A stretch of 64,000 nt of DNA from CAZJVD01 sp964549505. GTDB lineage: Bacteria; Bdellovibrionota; UBA1018; CAZJVD01. Within the stretch, counting starts at the first letter, position 1; every line of letters begins with the position of its first letter. Shown in pieces: positions 34,753 to 43,376 of this stretch. Position numbers and translations under genes: made by a program. The notes beneath the pieces are model-generated. The model searched no databases. It was not told the origin of the DNA and worked only from the letters and a program-made list of their open reading frames with translations. The stretch lies in assembly GCA_964549505.1 (NCBI GenBank), contig CAZJVD010000006.1, positions 106,463 through 170,462 on the forward strand, written 5' to 3'.

Positions 34753-36649
34753 CAGCCTCACCGCCGCGCAATCGCAAATCACAAAGACTCGCAAACCGCT
34801 CGCGAAGCGACTCAAAACGCATGGTCTTACCCGTGATGGCCGTGATGCCTTCGGGAAATCGAGATTCAAACCCGGAGCGCAAGAGTTCGTCGCGCAAAAG
34901 AGGAAAGAGTCCGGGATTGCGATAAGGTGGCTTTCTCGAAGCCTTTCGTAACTGTTTCGAGAAGTGGCTCCATAGAACGGTCGCCGACCAAGACGCGAGC
35001 GGATACTCGAAGTACGCAACGTCACCTGAAACAATATGATCGGTACTGAAAATCGATCGATCGACGAGAGGGGTGTTGGGGGCGATAGGCAATGGAAAGG
35101 CGTCGGTGAGATTCTTTAGATAAATCGCTCGTGCCGTTTCGACAAAATCGGGCGGCGGGCCGGACGCGGGTGAGAAGTCGGTCTCCCATAGTTCCAGGTC
35201 CGATAAAGCCATCACGACATCATCACAAAAGCCGATCAAATCGCGGAACGTTACCCAAGCGTCGAGATACGTGCCTTCTGCTTCTGACAAGGGACGTCCG
35301 GCTGATGCGGCAGCTTCGCGTAGATGTTCTGGATCGTAGAGATGCCGCTCCCAAAAAGTCGAAAGGGTTTCATCGTACGGGGCAGAACTGACTTCTCCTA
35401 AAAACGACTCTCGAAAAAAGAAGTCGAGCGCATGACCACCCTCATGAAACACGCGTTCGCGATCGCCGAGACCGGGTCCCGAGATTTGTCCCAAGAGCGT
35501 GGTCCTGGGTTGGACGTACGAACTGCGGCGAGCAGGGAACCGAAAGTTCAGCGTGCGTGCGTCGAGGACCAGCACATGAGGACGTAGGTCGACGGTGCTC
35601 ATGGCGTACCAATGCGTGTGCTTTCCTGGACGTGGTTCAAAGTCGAGTGTGAGCGCGTCCCAGAAATCATCGGGAACACCGGCTTGCGTGAGGGCACGCT
35701 TCCAGCTCGAAACATGCGCTTCGCTTGAAAAGGCCTCCGCAACAAACGCAGGGGTCGTGTCCACCACTCGAAACAGATCTTCGACCGTTTCGACTTTTCC
35801 GTACGTCGCGCTCCAGTTAGCAAGGGCCCGAGCGGCCAGCTTTTTTGAGTCACTAAGAAACTTCTTCAGTGTACGCGCCAACGTCTCGGGACGGTGAAGA
35901 CCGGAGCTCAGGGCCTCAGCACTCTCTTTGAGCTGCCGATGGGCCCAGGTCGGACTGCCGCTGTCTTTAGCGGCCTGCGAGCGCAGCTCCGCCATTTTCT
36001 GAAACTGCATCCTCTGCGATTCGACCCACGCTCGCGCACGGCGGGCCCGTGGTGCCAGCTCCTTGACAAGCAACTCTTCACCCGGGATAGCGGGCGGATC
36101 GGTGATCAAGCTCAAGGCCTGCGTGGCGTCGGTGTACAATGTGTCAGCTTCACTGATCTTATCGCGCGTCGAACTGCTTTGAGAAGAGGTCTTCTCAAGC
36201 GACGTCCATGTCTTTGGATCGTAATCGATGAGCTGTCCGGTCAGACCCTGCGAAACCGTACGCCAGCCGGCAAGAAGTGATTGGTATTCGGAACTGCTTT
36301 CCAGCGTTTCGTAAGCCTTGTCCAAGGCTTTTCGTGTCTCGATCCAAACCAATCGTTCGGATTCGTCTGTGTAGAGCGCACGGTCGAGGGCGAGTCCATA
36401 GAGCTCCGAACGGTAGAGGAGTTCCTCGAGTCTTCGAAAGCGAGGATAGATCTGATCTCGAAAGTACCAGGCCGCTGTACGTTTGCGCGCGGTAGCGGCT
36501 TGTGCACCGACCACGCGAAGTGTTTGCTTAGGAAAAGCCTCAAGCTCGGCGAGAAAACGAGCGCGCTCTACCTGGGTATCCGCATTCGAGAAGGCGCTCG
36601 CTAAGAAAAGAGCAGCTGCTACAAAAAGCTCTTGAATGCGTGCTTTCAG
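34733..36649 (-). CDS. Exported M3-like zinc metallopeptidase, probable CTG start
   Basis: 638 residues from a CTG at 36649. This start is proposed because GGGGGGAG lies 4 nt upstream and the first 25 residues (MKARIQELFVAAALFLASAFSNA) then form a good signal peptide. A conventional GTG exists only at 36514, which would delete the signal peptide. The M3 motif VFHEGGHALDFF provides HEGGH (402-406 counting from CTG), and APYDETLSTFWE about 21 residues later the probable third zinc ligand. The long helical N-half is normal for the oligopeptidase fold. M3 enzymes cut short peptides; a periplasmic location would be unusual. It is convergent with pstB. Confidence 0.7.
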   Translation of the reverse strand: MKARIQELFVAAALFLASAFSNADTQVERARFLAELEAFPKQTLRVVGAQAATARKRTAAWYFRDQIYPRFRRLEELLYRSELYGLALDRALYTDESERLVWIETRKALDKAYETLESSSEYQSLLAGWRTVSQGLTGQLIDYDPKTWTSLEKTSSQSSSTRDKISEADTLYTDATQALSLITDPPAIPGEELLVKELAPRARRARAWVESQRMQFQKMAELRSQAAKDSGSPTWAHRQLKESAEALSSGLHRPETLARTLKKFLSDSKKLAARALANWSATYGKVETVEDLFRVVDTTPAFVAEAFSSEAHVSSWKRALTQAGVPDDFWDALTLDFEPRPGKHTHWYAMSTVDLRPHVLVLDARTLNFRFPARRSSYVQPRTTLLGQISGPGLGDRERVFHEGGHALDFFFRESFLGEVSSAPYDETLSTFWERHLYDPEHLREAAASAGRPLSEAEGTYLDAWVTFRDLIGFCDDVVMALSDLELWETDFSPASGPPPDFVETARAIYLKNLTDAFPLPIAPNTPLVDRSIFSTDHIVSGDVAYFEYPLASWSATVLWSHFSKQLRKASRKPPYRNPGLFPLLRDELLRSGFESRFPEGITAITGKTMRFESLRERFASLCDLRLRGGEAANQNDP

Positions 36650-36672
36650 ATGACTCCCCCCAATAGAACCGA

Positions 36673-37611
36673 ATGGGATTAGATGTGTTCAGGGCTTGGT
36701 CGTCAAGAGACATCGTGATAATTCCGTTGGCGATGGCTGTGTGGCGCACGTTGAACCCGGAAGGAACAGAGGTTCGACTCAAGAAGTTTACAGGTGATTT
36801 CAGTGACGTGATCCGTGGCAAGCGGGAAGGCGAGACCGAGTCTGATCTTCGACGCGGAATCGTTTTGGATCTCGAGACTACCGGATTCAATCGCGATCGT
36901 GAGGAAGTGATTGAAATCGGAATGCGGCCCTTTGTCTTTCATCGTCTACTTGGCGAAGTGCGTTCGGTGGGTGAGGGGACCGATTGGTTGCACGACCCAG
37001 GTTTTCCGTTGAGTCCAGAGATCGAGCGTCTGACCGGACTGACCTCAAAGGATCTGGCGGGTCATGAGCTGAACTGGACCAAGGTCGATGAAGTTCTGAC
37101 ACAGTCCGATCTTGTGATCGCTCATAACGCGTCGTTTGATCGCCCCTTTGTTGACAAACGATCGCGCGTTTCGCCGAAAAAGGTCTGGGGTTGCTCGCTC
37201 AAGCAAGTCGATTGGGCATCGAAGGGATTTCCAGCGGCAAAGCTCGAAATGCTTTCGGCATATCATGGGTTTTTCACAAACGCGCATCGTGCTCTCGCAG
37301 ATGCTGACGCCGTTCTTTACCTGCTCGCGCAAACCGACCCTGCAACACGTCGGTCGTACCTTGCCGAGCTCCTCGAAGCCGCACGTGTTCCGAGCGCACG
37401 GGTTTTTGCCGTGCATGCTCCTTACGACAAAAAAGAAGATCTAAAGGGGCGCGGGTATCGTTGGGATCCGCAGAAAAGTGTCTGGAATCGTACGATCACA
37501 AAAACGACACTCGATGAAGAGAAGGCCTGGCTCGAGGCCTGCGTGTATCGCGGAGCGTTCCGTGGTCATGTTGTGGAACTCAGTCTCGAAGACCAGTTCA
37601 AAGCCTCTTAA
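36673..37611 (+). CDS. DEDDh-type 3'-5' exonuclease (DnaQ-like)
   Basis: 312 residues from ATG 36673; ATG 36733 is an alternative and no ribosome-binding site favours either. DEDDh motifs are present: Exo I VLDLETTGF (about 64-72), Exo II LVIAHNASFDRPFVD and Exo III HRALADADAV. The C-terminal 90 residues contain the segment APYDKKEDLKGRGYRWDPQKSVWNR, a small domain often appended to bacterial DnaQ-like exonucleases. A role in DNA repair or proofreading is likely. If the CTG start of the divergent peptidase is right, the two genes are only 23 bp apart. Confidence 0.85.
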   Translation: MGLDVFRAWSSRDIVIIPLAMAVWRTLNPEGTEVRLKKFTGDFSDVIRGKREGETESDLRRGIVLDLETTGFNRDREEVIEIGMRPFVFHRLLGEVRSVGEGTDWLHDPGFPLSPEIERLTGLTSKDLAGHELNWTKVDEVLTQSDLVIAHNASFDRPFVDKRSRVSPKKVWGCSLKQVDWASKGFPAAKLEMLSAYHGFFTNAHRALADADAVLYLLAQTDPATRRSYLAELLEAARVPSARVFAVHAPYDKKEDLKGRGYRWDPQKSVWNRTITKTTLDEEKAWLEACVYRGAFRGHVVELSLEDQFKAS

Positions 37612-38662
37612 GCCAGCTTTCGGCAATTTCGCGAAACGTTGTTTTGAGATCCTTCGTGATATCCCAGCGCGGGTAGTGCGCGCGCATTTTTGTCAGATCC
37701 GAGTAGTAGCAAATATGATCGCCTTCGCGGTTCTTCTCGACGTAGCTGTACTTCATCGGTCGTCCCGTAATGCTTTCCGCAAGCTGGAATGCCTCGAGAA
37801 TCGAGATCGAGTTATTCTTGCCGCCGCCTAGGTTATAAACTTCGGCAACACGTGGACTTTCTAAAAAAGCCTCGATGAAACGAGCCACATCGTACGAGTG
37901 AATATTGTCTCGCACTTGCTTACCCTTGTAGCCGTAGATCTTGTACTCGCGCTTTTCGATGTTGCAGCGAATGAGGAAGCTCAAAAAACCGTGCAGTTCG
38001 ACGCCGCTGTGGTTGGGCCCGGTCAGACAGCCTCCACGCAAGCAAACGGTCGGGATGCCAAAGTAGCGTCCGTACTCTTGGACCATCACATCGGCGGCTA
38101 CCTTCGACGCTCCAAAGAGAGAGTGCTTTGACTGATCGATCGTGAACGACTCGGAGATGCCGTTGACGAATGCGGTGTCATCATAATCCCAGCGGGTGTC
38201 GGTCTCTTTGAGGCGAATGCGATTGGGCGCGTCCCCATAGACTTTGTTCGTCGAAAGAAAAACAAAAGGAGCGTCGAGTCGCGTTCGTCGCGTGGCTTCT
38301 AAGAGGTTCAGGGTTCCTGAGGCATTCACATCAAAGTCTTCGAAGGGGCGCGAAGCGGCGAGGTCGTGACTGGGTTGTGCTGCCGTATGAACAATAGCGT
38401 CGGGTTTAAGTTCGTCGACAAGCGTGAGCACGGCCTCGCGATTCCGAATATCCAGTTCGTGATGCTTAAATCGGGCGTACGTCTGCTCAAGGCGCTTTTG
38501 GTTCCAGCGTGTACTGGCCTGCGGTCCAAAAAAAACCTCGCGTTGGTTGTTGTCGACTCCATGTATCTCATAGTCATGATCACGTTCGTTGGAACCAAAG
38601 AACGCGACCACTTCGCTGCCAATCAAACCACTCGAACCTGTGACTAAAAGCTTCTTCTTCAT
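37598..38662 (-). CDS. NAD-dependent sugar-nucleotide epimerase (CDP-tyvelose/paratose 2-epimerase type)
   Basis: 354 residues. It is an extended SDR with the Rossmann motif TGSSGLIGSEV at 8-18 and the STNKVYGDAPN segment. The catalytic YxxxK position reads SLFGASKVAAD, with Phe in place of Tyr; this occurs in the tyvelose-epimerase-like subfamily (followed by MVQEYGRYFGIPTVCLRGGCLTGP). It makes a nucleotide sugar for a surface polysaccharide. Its start ATG overlaps the stop of the WecG/TagA glycosyltransferase gene (ATGA), supporting a common pathway. The end overlaps the convergent exonuclease by 14 bp. Confidence 0.85.
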   Translation of the reverse strand: MKKKLLVTGSSGLIGSEVVAFFGSNERDHDYEIHGVDNNQREVFFGPQASTRWNQKRLEQTYARFKHHELDIRNREAVLTLVDELKPDAIVHTAAQPSHDLAASRPFEDFDVNASGTLNLLEATRRTRLDAPFVFLSTNKVYGDAPNRIRLKETDTRWDYDDTAFVNGISESFTIDQSKHSLFGASKVAADVMVQEYGRYFGIPTVCLRGGCLTGPNHSGVELHGFLSFLIRCNIEKREYKIYGYKGKQVRDNIHSYDVARFIEAFLESPRVAEVYNLGGGKNNSISILEAFQLAESITGRPMKYSYVEKNREGDHICYYSDLTKMRAHYPRWDITKDLKTTFREIAESWLKRL

Positions 38663-39522
38663 GAAAGTCCTGTTTTCCGTGCTGTTTGCGTAACGAGTTT
38701 AGGGTCTCGTAAAACCAGCCGGTGTTTCATAAACAAGTAAATGAAAACAGAGTTGGTGACAAGGTATCGCTTCCAAAGACGCCGCGGCTCGGAAATAAGG
38801 CGATACAGCCACTCGAGACCGCGATTCTGCATCCACTGCGGAGCTTGAGGCAGGGTGCCAGCGATGAAGTCAAAAGCCGCACCGACGGCGAGCATCGCCG
38901 ACGCGATCTTGCCTTTGTGCTCGGCTACCCAGATCTCTTGACGGGGACATCCGCGCCCCACGAGCACGATGTGAGCGTCCGATGCGTTGATCGTACGTAT
39001 ATCCGCAGCGTCTTCGCTTTCCGTCGCATCACGAAAACGATCCGCCTGCGCGCCGCACACGACGACGCCCGGAAACCGCGCGCCGATTGCCGTCCTCAGT
39101 CTCAATAGGGTGGTCTCCGTACTGCCAAATAAGAAAACTCGAAGACCGAGCGCAGAAGCTTTTGCGAGAACGGTCTCGGTGAGTTTCGGTCCATAGACAC
39201 GGTCTTTGAGTCCAGATCCATAAAAGCTATTGAGCGCCCATCGAATGGGCTGACCGTCGGGTACGATCAAGTCGATCCGAGAAAGGTTCATCGCGAGGCG
39301 AGGGTTTCGTAGCGTCTCAACCAATCCGTGAACCGCTAGTGCGGAGACTGTGTAGCTCTCGCGACCCGTAGCGGCCCGGATAATAGCGTCGCTGGCTTGG
39401 TGGTAATCCGTAAGTGCGTAAGGGACTGAGAAGAGAATGGCTCGTGAAATTCCGTCGGACGTCAAGCGCACGAAAGTTATCTTAAGATCACCTCGGTACG
39501 CAACGGCAGTTTGCAAGGTCAC
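38659..39522 (-). CDS. WecG/TagA/CpsF-family glycosyltransferase
   Basis: 287 residues from GTG 39522; a GTG at 39471 would remove the overlap with the upstream Cys-rich gene and is a real alternative. The family pattern is present: SALAVHGLVETLRNPRL, DLIVPDGQPIRWAL, RVYGPKLTETVL, LFGSTETTLLRL, ADAHIVLVGRGCPRQEIW-like loop and LAVGAAFDFIAGTLPQAPQWMQNRGLEWLYRL. These enzymes transfer N-acetylmannosamine or a related sugar to a lipid-linked acceptor during wall or surface polysaccharide synthesis. It couples to the downstream epimerase. Confidence 0.9.
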   Translation of the reverse strand: MTLQTAVAYRGDLKITFVRLTSDGISRAILFSVPYALTDYHQASDAIIRAATGRESYTVSALAVHGLVETLRNPRLAMNLSRIDLIVPDGQPIRWALNSFYGSGLKDRVYGPKLTETVLAKASALGLRVFLFGSTETTLLRLRTAIGARFPGVVVCGAQADRFRDATESEDAADIRTINASDAHIVLVGRGCPRQEIWVAEHKGKIASAMLAVGAAFDFIAGTLPQAPQWMQNRGLEWLYRLISEPRRLWKRYLVTNSVFIYLFMKHRLVLRDPKLVTQTARKTGLS

Positions 39523-40033
39523 GTTTCAGCATATCGGAGTCCGAACTGATGTATCCCCCATGATAGATCGAGCAGTAAGCAAAGCTGGGCCCTTCGCACG
39601 CAAAGTGACAACCCACCCGACTGCCGACCGCCGATCCCTTCTTGGGATTGACGCTGAAGCCACACGACCCGGGGCGCGTGAAACGGGCGCCACAATCCCC
39701 GACTTCTCGACAGAAACTCTTGCAGCGCTCCTCACCGCGATTTCCGATGATCTTGAGAAACTCAGACATTCGCTCGTACTCGCGTCCTTTAGCGGTGCAC
39801 GCGTACTGAATCACCTGAATCTTTGCGCTCGCCGAGCACGTATCGCGGTTGATGATCGAGCTATCGACAATCTGGCTCTGAGGACCGCGTTTACAAAGGA
39901 ACATGGGCTGGACATCGTTACCGATCTCCGACATCGGGAACCGATCCCCCGAAACCAGTAAAAACATCGTGCCGATAACGACAGGAAGACCGATGTAAAA
40001 CGCGATCAGTTTCCGTCGTCGCGTCCAGTTCAT
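39488..40033 (-). CDS. Membrane-anchored Cys-rich protein of unknown function
   Basis: 181 residues from ATG 40033, which shares one base with the stop of the upstream gene (TGATG). One N-terminal transmembrane or signal-anchor helix (LIAFYIGLPVVIGTMFLLV) is followed by about 150 residues with twelve Cys, many in close pairs (EERCKSFC, GCHFAC, NCRC). Such a pattern predicts disulfide-rich extracytoplasmic structure. No family recognised. It lies between a chemoreceptor-like gene and a polysaccharide gene in one run of minus-strand genes. Confidence 0.55.
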   Translation of the reverse strand: MNWTRRRKLIAFYIGLPVVIGTMFLLVSGDRFPMSEIGNDVQPMFLCKRGPQSQIVDSSIINRDTCSASAKIQVIQYACTAKGREYERMSEFLKIIGNRGEERCKSFCREVGDCGARFTRPGSCGFSVNPKKGSAVGSRVGCHFACEGPSFAYCSIYHGGYISSDSDMLKRDLANCRCVPR

Positions 40034-41283
40034 CACGCGATCGGTCCGGGCTCACTACCTGACGCCGTTTGACGAAGAGAGCGATCCAAGGCATCCAGTT
40101 CGGTCTGTAAACGTTGTTGCTCTTCTTCGAGGACTTTTCCCATCGAAACGAAAAACTCCGGGAGATTTTTACCTCGGGGGTCCTCTGTCATGAATCGTCC
40201 CACACCATCGAGATTTTGTTCGAGCATCTGATGCGCGGCAAGCAGGGACGGAAGATTGGAACGTTTTGTGATCTGTGTGAGGCGCTGTACGTGCTCGAGG
40301 AACGGTTCGACCGTCACCGTCGGCGCCGATGTTACGACGGCCGGCAAAGGAGCGCGCGTGGCAGTTTCCACGGTTTTGAGGTTGGCTTTTGCTCGCAGGG
40401 TTTCAACAGTGCGTGTGAGTTCTTGGAACGGCTTCTGAATGCTGTGGCCAATGACAAGAAAAAGCACAAGCAACACAACGGTCACGACGCCCGTGGCGCC
40501 GAGAAGAATAATCTGACTCGTGTTCCAGAGACCATCGATCTCAGCTGCGACGTACGAACGAAGATCTTCGAGCGGTGCGAGTGTGCTCTCTGAGAGTGAG
40601 CTGAGTTGGGACCAGATATCGTGGCGTTCCTGAGCGAGCGGTAACAATGCCACGGATCGTTCGCGTGCGGATTGGACCAAGGCGACAACCGGTTTGAGTT
40701 CCGAACCGCCGGCGCGGGCTAGGCTGTCCATCTGTGCGAAAACCGCATCAAACTTTGTCTGGAATCGCGATCGCAAAAGATCGGTGAATAGTTCCTCCGA
40801 GGCGAGTACCTCGGCTTGATCTAAGAGTTCAGACCAATCGGTGCGCTCTGCAGTCTGCGCACGAACTTCTTGTAGGTTCTTTTGTAGGCCGCCGGCTTCT
40901 TGAACGAGCAGACGTGATGCTTTTTCGAACTGCTCGATTTGCGTGCTGACATCCGACAGTCGGTTGAGGAATGTTCCCAGAACACGATCCACCTTGTCGG
41001 TCGATGTCGATTGCTGAATCTGTTCGGCGAGTGCTCGAGCTTCGTCGAGATGGCCCTTCAGAGTCACACCTTTTGGTCCGGACATTTGACCACGCTTACC
41101 GAGATGTCGAGATTCGTAAAAAATCTGAGACGTGGACTGGAAGAGGAGGCCCGAGTCTTCCTGAATTTGTAGCCAGTTCTGCAGTGAGCCCTTTTCAATC
41201 AAATGGGCGACGAGCACACAGAGCGGGCCGAGAAGGCCCAAAACAGTCAACAGAGCGGTTTTTTTAGAAGCTGACACATTCAC
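40033..41283 (-). CDS. Chemoreceptor-like membrane protein lacking a signalling domain
   Basis: 416 residues from GTG 41283. It has an N-terminal membrane helix (TALLTVLGLLGPLCVLVAHLI), a helical extracytoplasmic region (about 35-255, four-helix-bundle character), a second membrane helix (IILLGATGVVTVVLLVLFLVIG) and a HAMP-like segment followed by a short coiled tail. The methyl-accepting hairpin with its conserved tip is absent, so it cannot signal to CheA on its own. It may be a sensor for a partner or part of a trans-envelope scaffold. It starts the operon with the Cys-rich gene. Confidence 0.6.
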   Translation of the reverse strand: MNVSASKKTALLTVLGLLGPLCVLVAHLIEKGSLQNWLQIQEDSGLLFQSTSQIFYESRHLGKRGQMSGPKGVTLKGHLDEARALAEQIQQSTSTDKVDRVLGTFLNRLSDVSTQIEQFEKASRLLVQEAGGLQKNLQEVRAQTAERTDWSELLDQAEVLASEELFTDLLRSRFQTKFDAVFAQMDSLARAGGSELKPVVALVQSARERSVALLPLAQERHDIWSQLSSLSESTLAPLEDLRSYVAAEIDGLWNTSQIILLGATGVVTVVLLVLFLVIGHSIQKPFQELTRTVETLRAKANLKTVETATRAPLPAVVTSAPTVTVEPFLEHVQRLTQITKRSNLPSLLAAHQMLEQNLDGVGRFMTEDPRGKNLPEFFVSMGKVLEEEQQRLQTELDALDRSLRQTASGSEPGPIA

Positions 41284-41316
41284 TAATGTATCGGCCTAGA
41301 AGTCCAAGATCAACGC

Positions 41317-43314
41317 TTAATCGCGAGCGGAAAGAGTCTTCTTCTCCGTGGCGGCAAGGTAGTCCGAAAGAAGAGCCACAGCTTCTGTGAGCTGGGGTGT
41401 GACTTCGTCCTTTTTCTTACTGCCTTTTTCTGCGGGGGTCTTCTTAGAGGCCTTTGCACGGACCTCTGCGAGCTTTATGACGCCAGTTTTCTTGTCGGCG
41501 GCCTTCTTGACGTCCGCTGTGATCTCCTGAAACTCTTTGCTGTCCTTCTGCCGCTTTTCCGACTGTTTTTGCAGCTGGGTGATCAGGTCGTCAGAAACAG
41601 GATTCCAATGGTTCTGCGGATCGTCGGAGTTTGCAAAGCTGCTACGAAAGGGATCGATCTTTTTGTTTGGAATCGAATAGTCCAATGTTCGCTCACCGAT
41701 TTCGTCCGTCGCTAAGCGTGAGGGCATCGTGACATCGCTGACAACACCAAGATGCTGCGTGCTTTGACCACCGGGTCGAAAAAACATTCCCGTTGTGACT
41801 TTCACGGCACCCAATCCTGGCGGAAGATGAAGCACGGACTGCACCGTTCCCTTACCAAAACTATGATCGTCGCCGACAATGAGCGCGCGTCGATAGTCTT
41901 TCATGGCACCTGCTAGGATCTCAGAGGCCGAAGCGCTCACGCGACTCTGAAGAACGACCAGCGGTCCTGAGTAAAACGTCGTTTCGTCGCGATCTTCGAG
42001 GACTTCGGGATCTTTCTTCGAAAGCTGTGTGGCGACCATGCCACCCGAGCGCATGAAAAGACCGCTGATCTTAACAGCATCGTCGAGTAAACCGCCGCCG
42101 TTACGCGAAAGATCGAGGACCAATCCCGCAACACGTTCTTTCTTTGCTTCGATCAGGAGCTTTTTCACATCTTCGTACGACGAGCGCTTGCCTTCATCGC
42201 TATCGCCGTAAAACGATGGCAGGTCGAGTATCCCGATTTTGACCTGCTTCGAACCCGCTTGAACTTGTTTGTAGCTGAGTTTCGCTGCTTGCTCCGCAAG
42301 ATCGATTTTCGCGCGGATAATACGCGTCGTAAATCGTTCCGTCTTCTTGCCCTGACGAACAACCGTAAGGTTAACTCCAGAACCCGCGCGTCCGCGAATC
42401 AGTTTCACGACTTTACGCAGTTCCATATCAACGACGACTTGTGGACGCTGACCGTCTTGGGCGACGGCAACGATTTTGTCTTGGGGTTGCAGTGTCTTTG
42501 CGCGATCGGCAGCGCCTCCCGGTATGATCTCTTCAACCACTGTGAAACCATCTTTCCAGGTTAGCGACGCGCCAATGCCTTCAAGCGACAGTCCCATCGA
42601 TATCTGAAAATCTTCGAGGTCATCGGGACTGAAATAGCCAGAGTGTGGGTCGAGTGCGAGCGCAAACGAATTGATGAAAAGCGGTAACACGTCGTCGGTC
42701 GTGTCTTCTTTCAGGCGTTTTGTGATCAGCTCATAACGATGAACAAGATTCTTCTTTGCTTCTTCGATCTTCACGCCAGAGTCGACGTAAGTGGAGAGCT
42801 GAAAATGGACGTACTTGCGCACGATCTCGCGGCGTTCAGCTTCGTTGACAGCAAACGAGCGTTTGTCTGGGTCGGTGATGAGTTCGATGGTGTCGTCAAT
42901 CTTGAAAGTCTTCGGCTTAACAAAGAGCCGAACATACTCCTCTGTCAGCTTTGAGCGTTTGTAGAGGGCGTCCTGAAGTTTTGCGAGCGTACCGCAATCG
43001 CCAACCAACATGCTCGTGAACATTTTGAGGAGCTCGGAGCGCCATTCGTTCGCTTCGTTTTGTAAGAAAAGTGTCTTGGAAGAGTCGACAAATTTTAAGT
43101 AGTTCGAAATCGTGCGCTCTTTAAGTTCTTGCGTTAGCTCGCGATATTGGAGGTGGTTCGAGAGGTAACCCGAGAAAAGCTTTGGAACCGTTGTGCACGT
43201 GAGGAGATTCTCGGTGCCGGCCAAGGCCGTCTGGCTTCCGCCTGGTCCCACGGGGGCCCTGAAGGTGAAGGCAACAAGAAACACGACGCACCACAGCCGT
43301 AGAAATTTCGACAT
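41317..43314 (-). CDS. prc: Carboxy-terminal processing protease (Prc/Tsp, peptidase S41)
   Basis: 665 residues. The signal peptide is FLRLWCVVFLVAFTFRA. The N-terminal helical domain is followed by a PDZ (about 240-320, GIGASLTWKDGFTVVEEIIPGGAADRA) and the S41 catalytic core: SASASEILAGAMKDY with Ser462, and HSFGKGTVQS with Lys488. The C-end is a lysine-rich extension. Prc degrades or trims periplasmic proteins from their C-termini. Length and order match gammaproteobacterial Prc rather than the shorter CtpA type. Confidence 0.93.
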   Translation of the reverse strand: MSKFLRLWCVVFLVAFTFRAPVGPGGSQTALAGTENLLTCTTVPKLFSGYLSNHLQYRELTQELKERTISNYLKFVDSSKTLFLQNEANEWRSELLKMFTSMLVGDCGTLAKLQDALYKRSKLTEEYVRLFVKPKTFKIDDTIELITDPDKRSFAVNEAERREIVRKYVHFQLSTYVDSGVKIEEAKKNLVHRYELITKRLKEDTTDDVLPLFINSFALALDPHSGYFSPDDLEDFQISMGLSLEGIGASLTWKDGFTVVEEIIPGGAADRAKTLQPQDKIVAVAQDGQRPQVVVDMELRKVVKLIRGRAGSGVNLTVVRQGKKTERFTTRIIRAKIDLAEQAAKLSYKQVQAGSKQVKIGILDLPSFYGDSDEGKRSSYEDVKKLLIEAKKERVAGLVLDLSRNGGGLLDDAVKISGLFMRSGGMVATQLSKKDPEVLEDRDETTFYSGPLVVLQSRVSASASEILAGAMKDYRRALIVGDDHSFGKGTVQSVLHLPPGLGAVKVTTGMFFRPGGQSTQHLGVVSDVTMPSRLATDEIGERTLDYSIPNKKIDPFRSSFANSDDPQNHWNPVSDDLITQLQKQSEKRQKDSKEFQEITADVKKAADKKTGVIKLAEVRAKASKKTPAEKGSKKKDEVTPQLTEAVALLSDYLAATEKKTLSARD

Positions 43315-43376
43315 TGTAACGATTATATCGGAATGCCGATTCGCAAAGTAAAGGATAAACTCGGGAGCGTTTTTCC

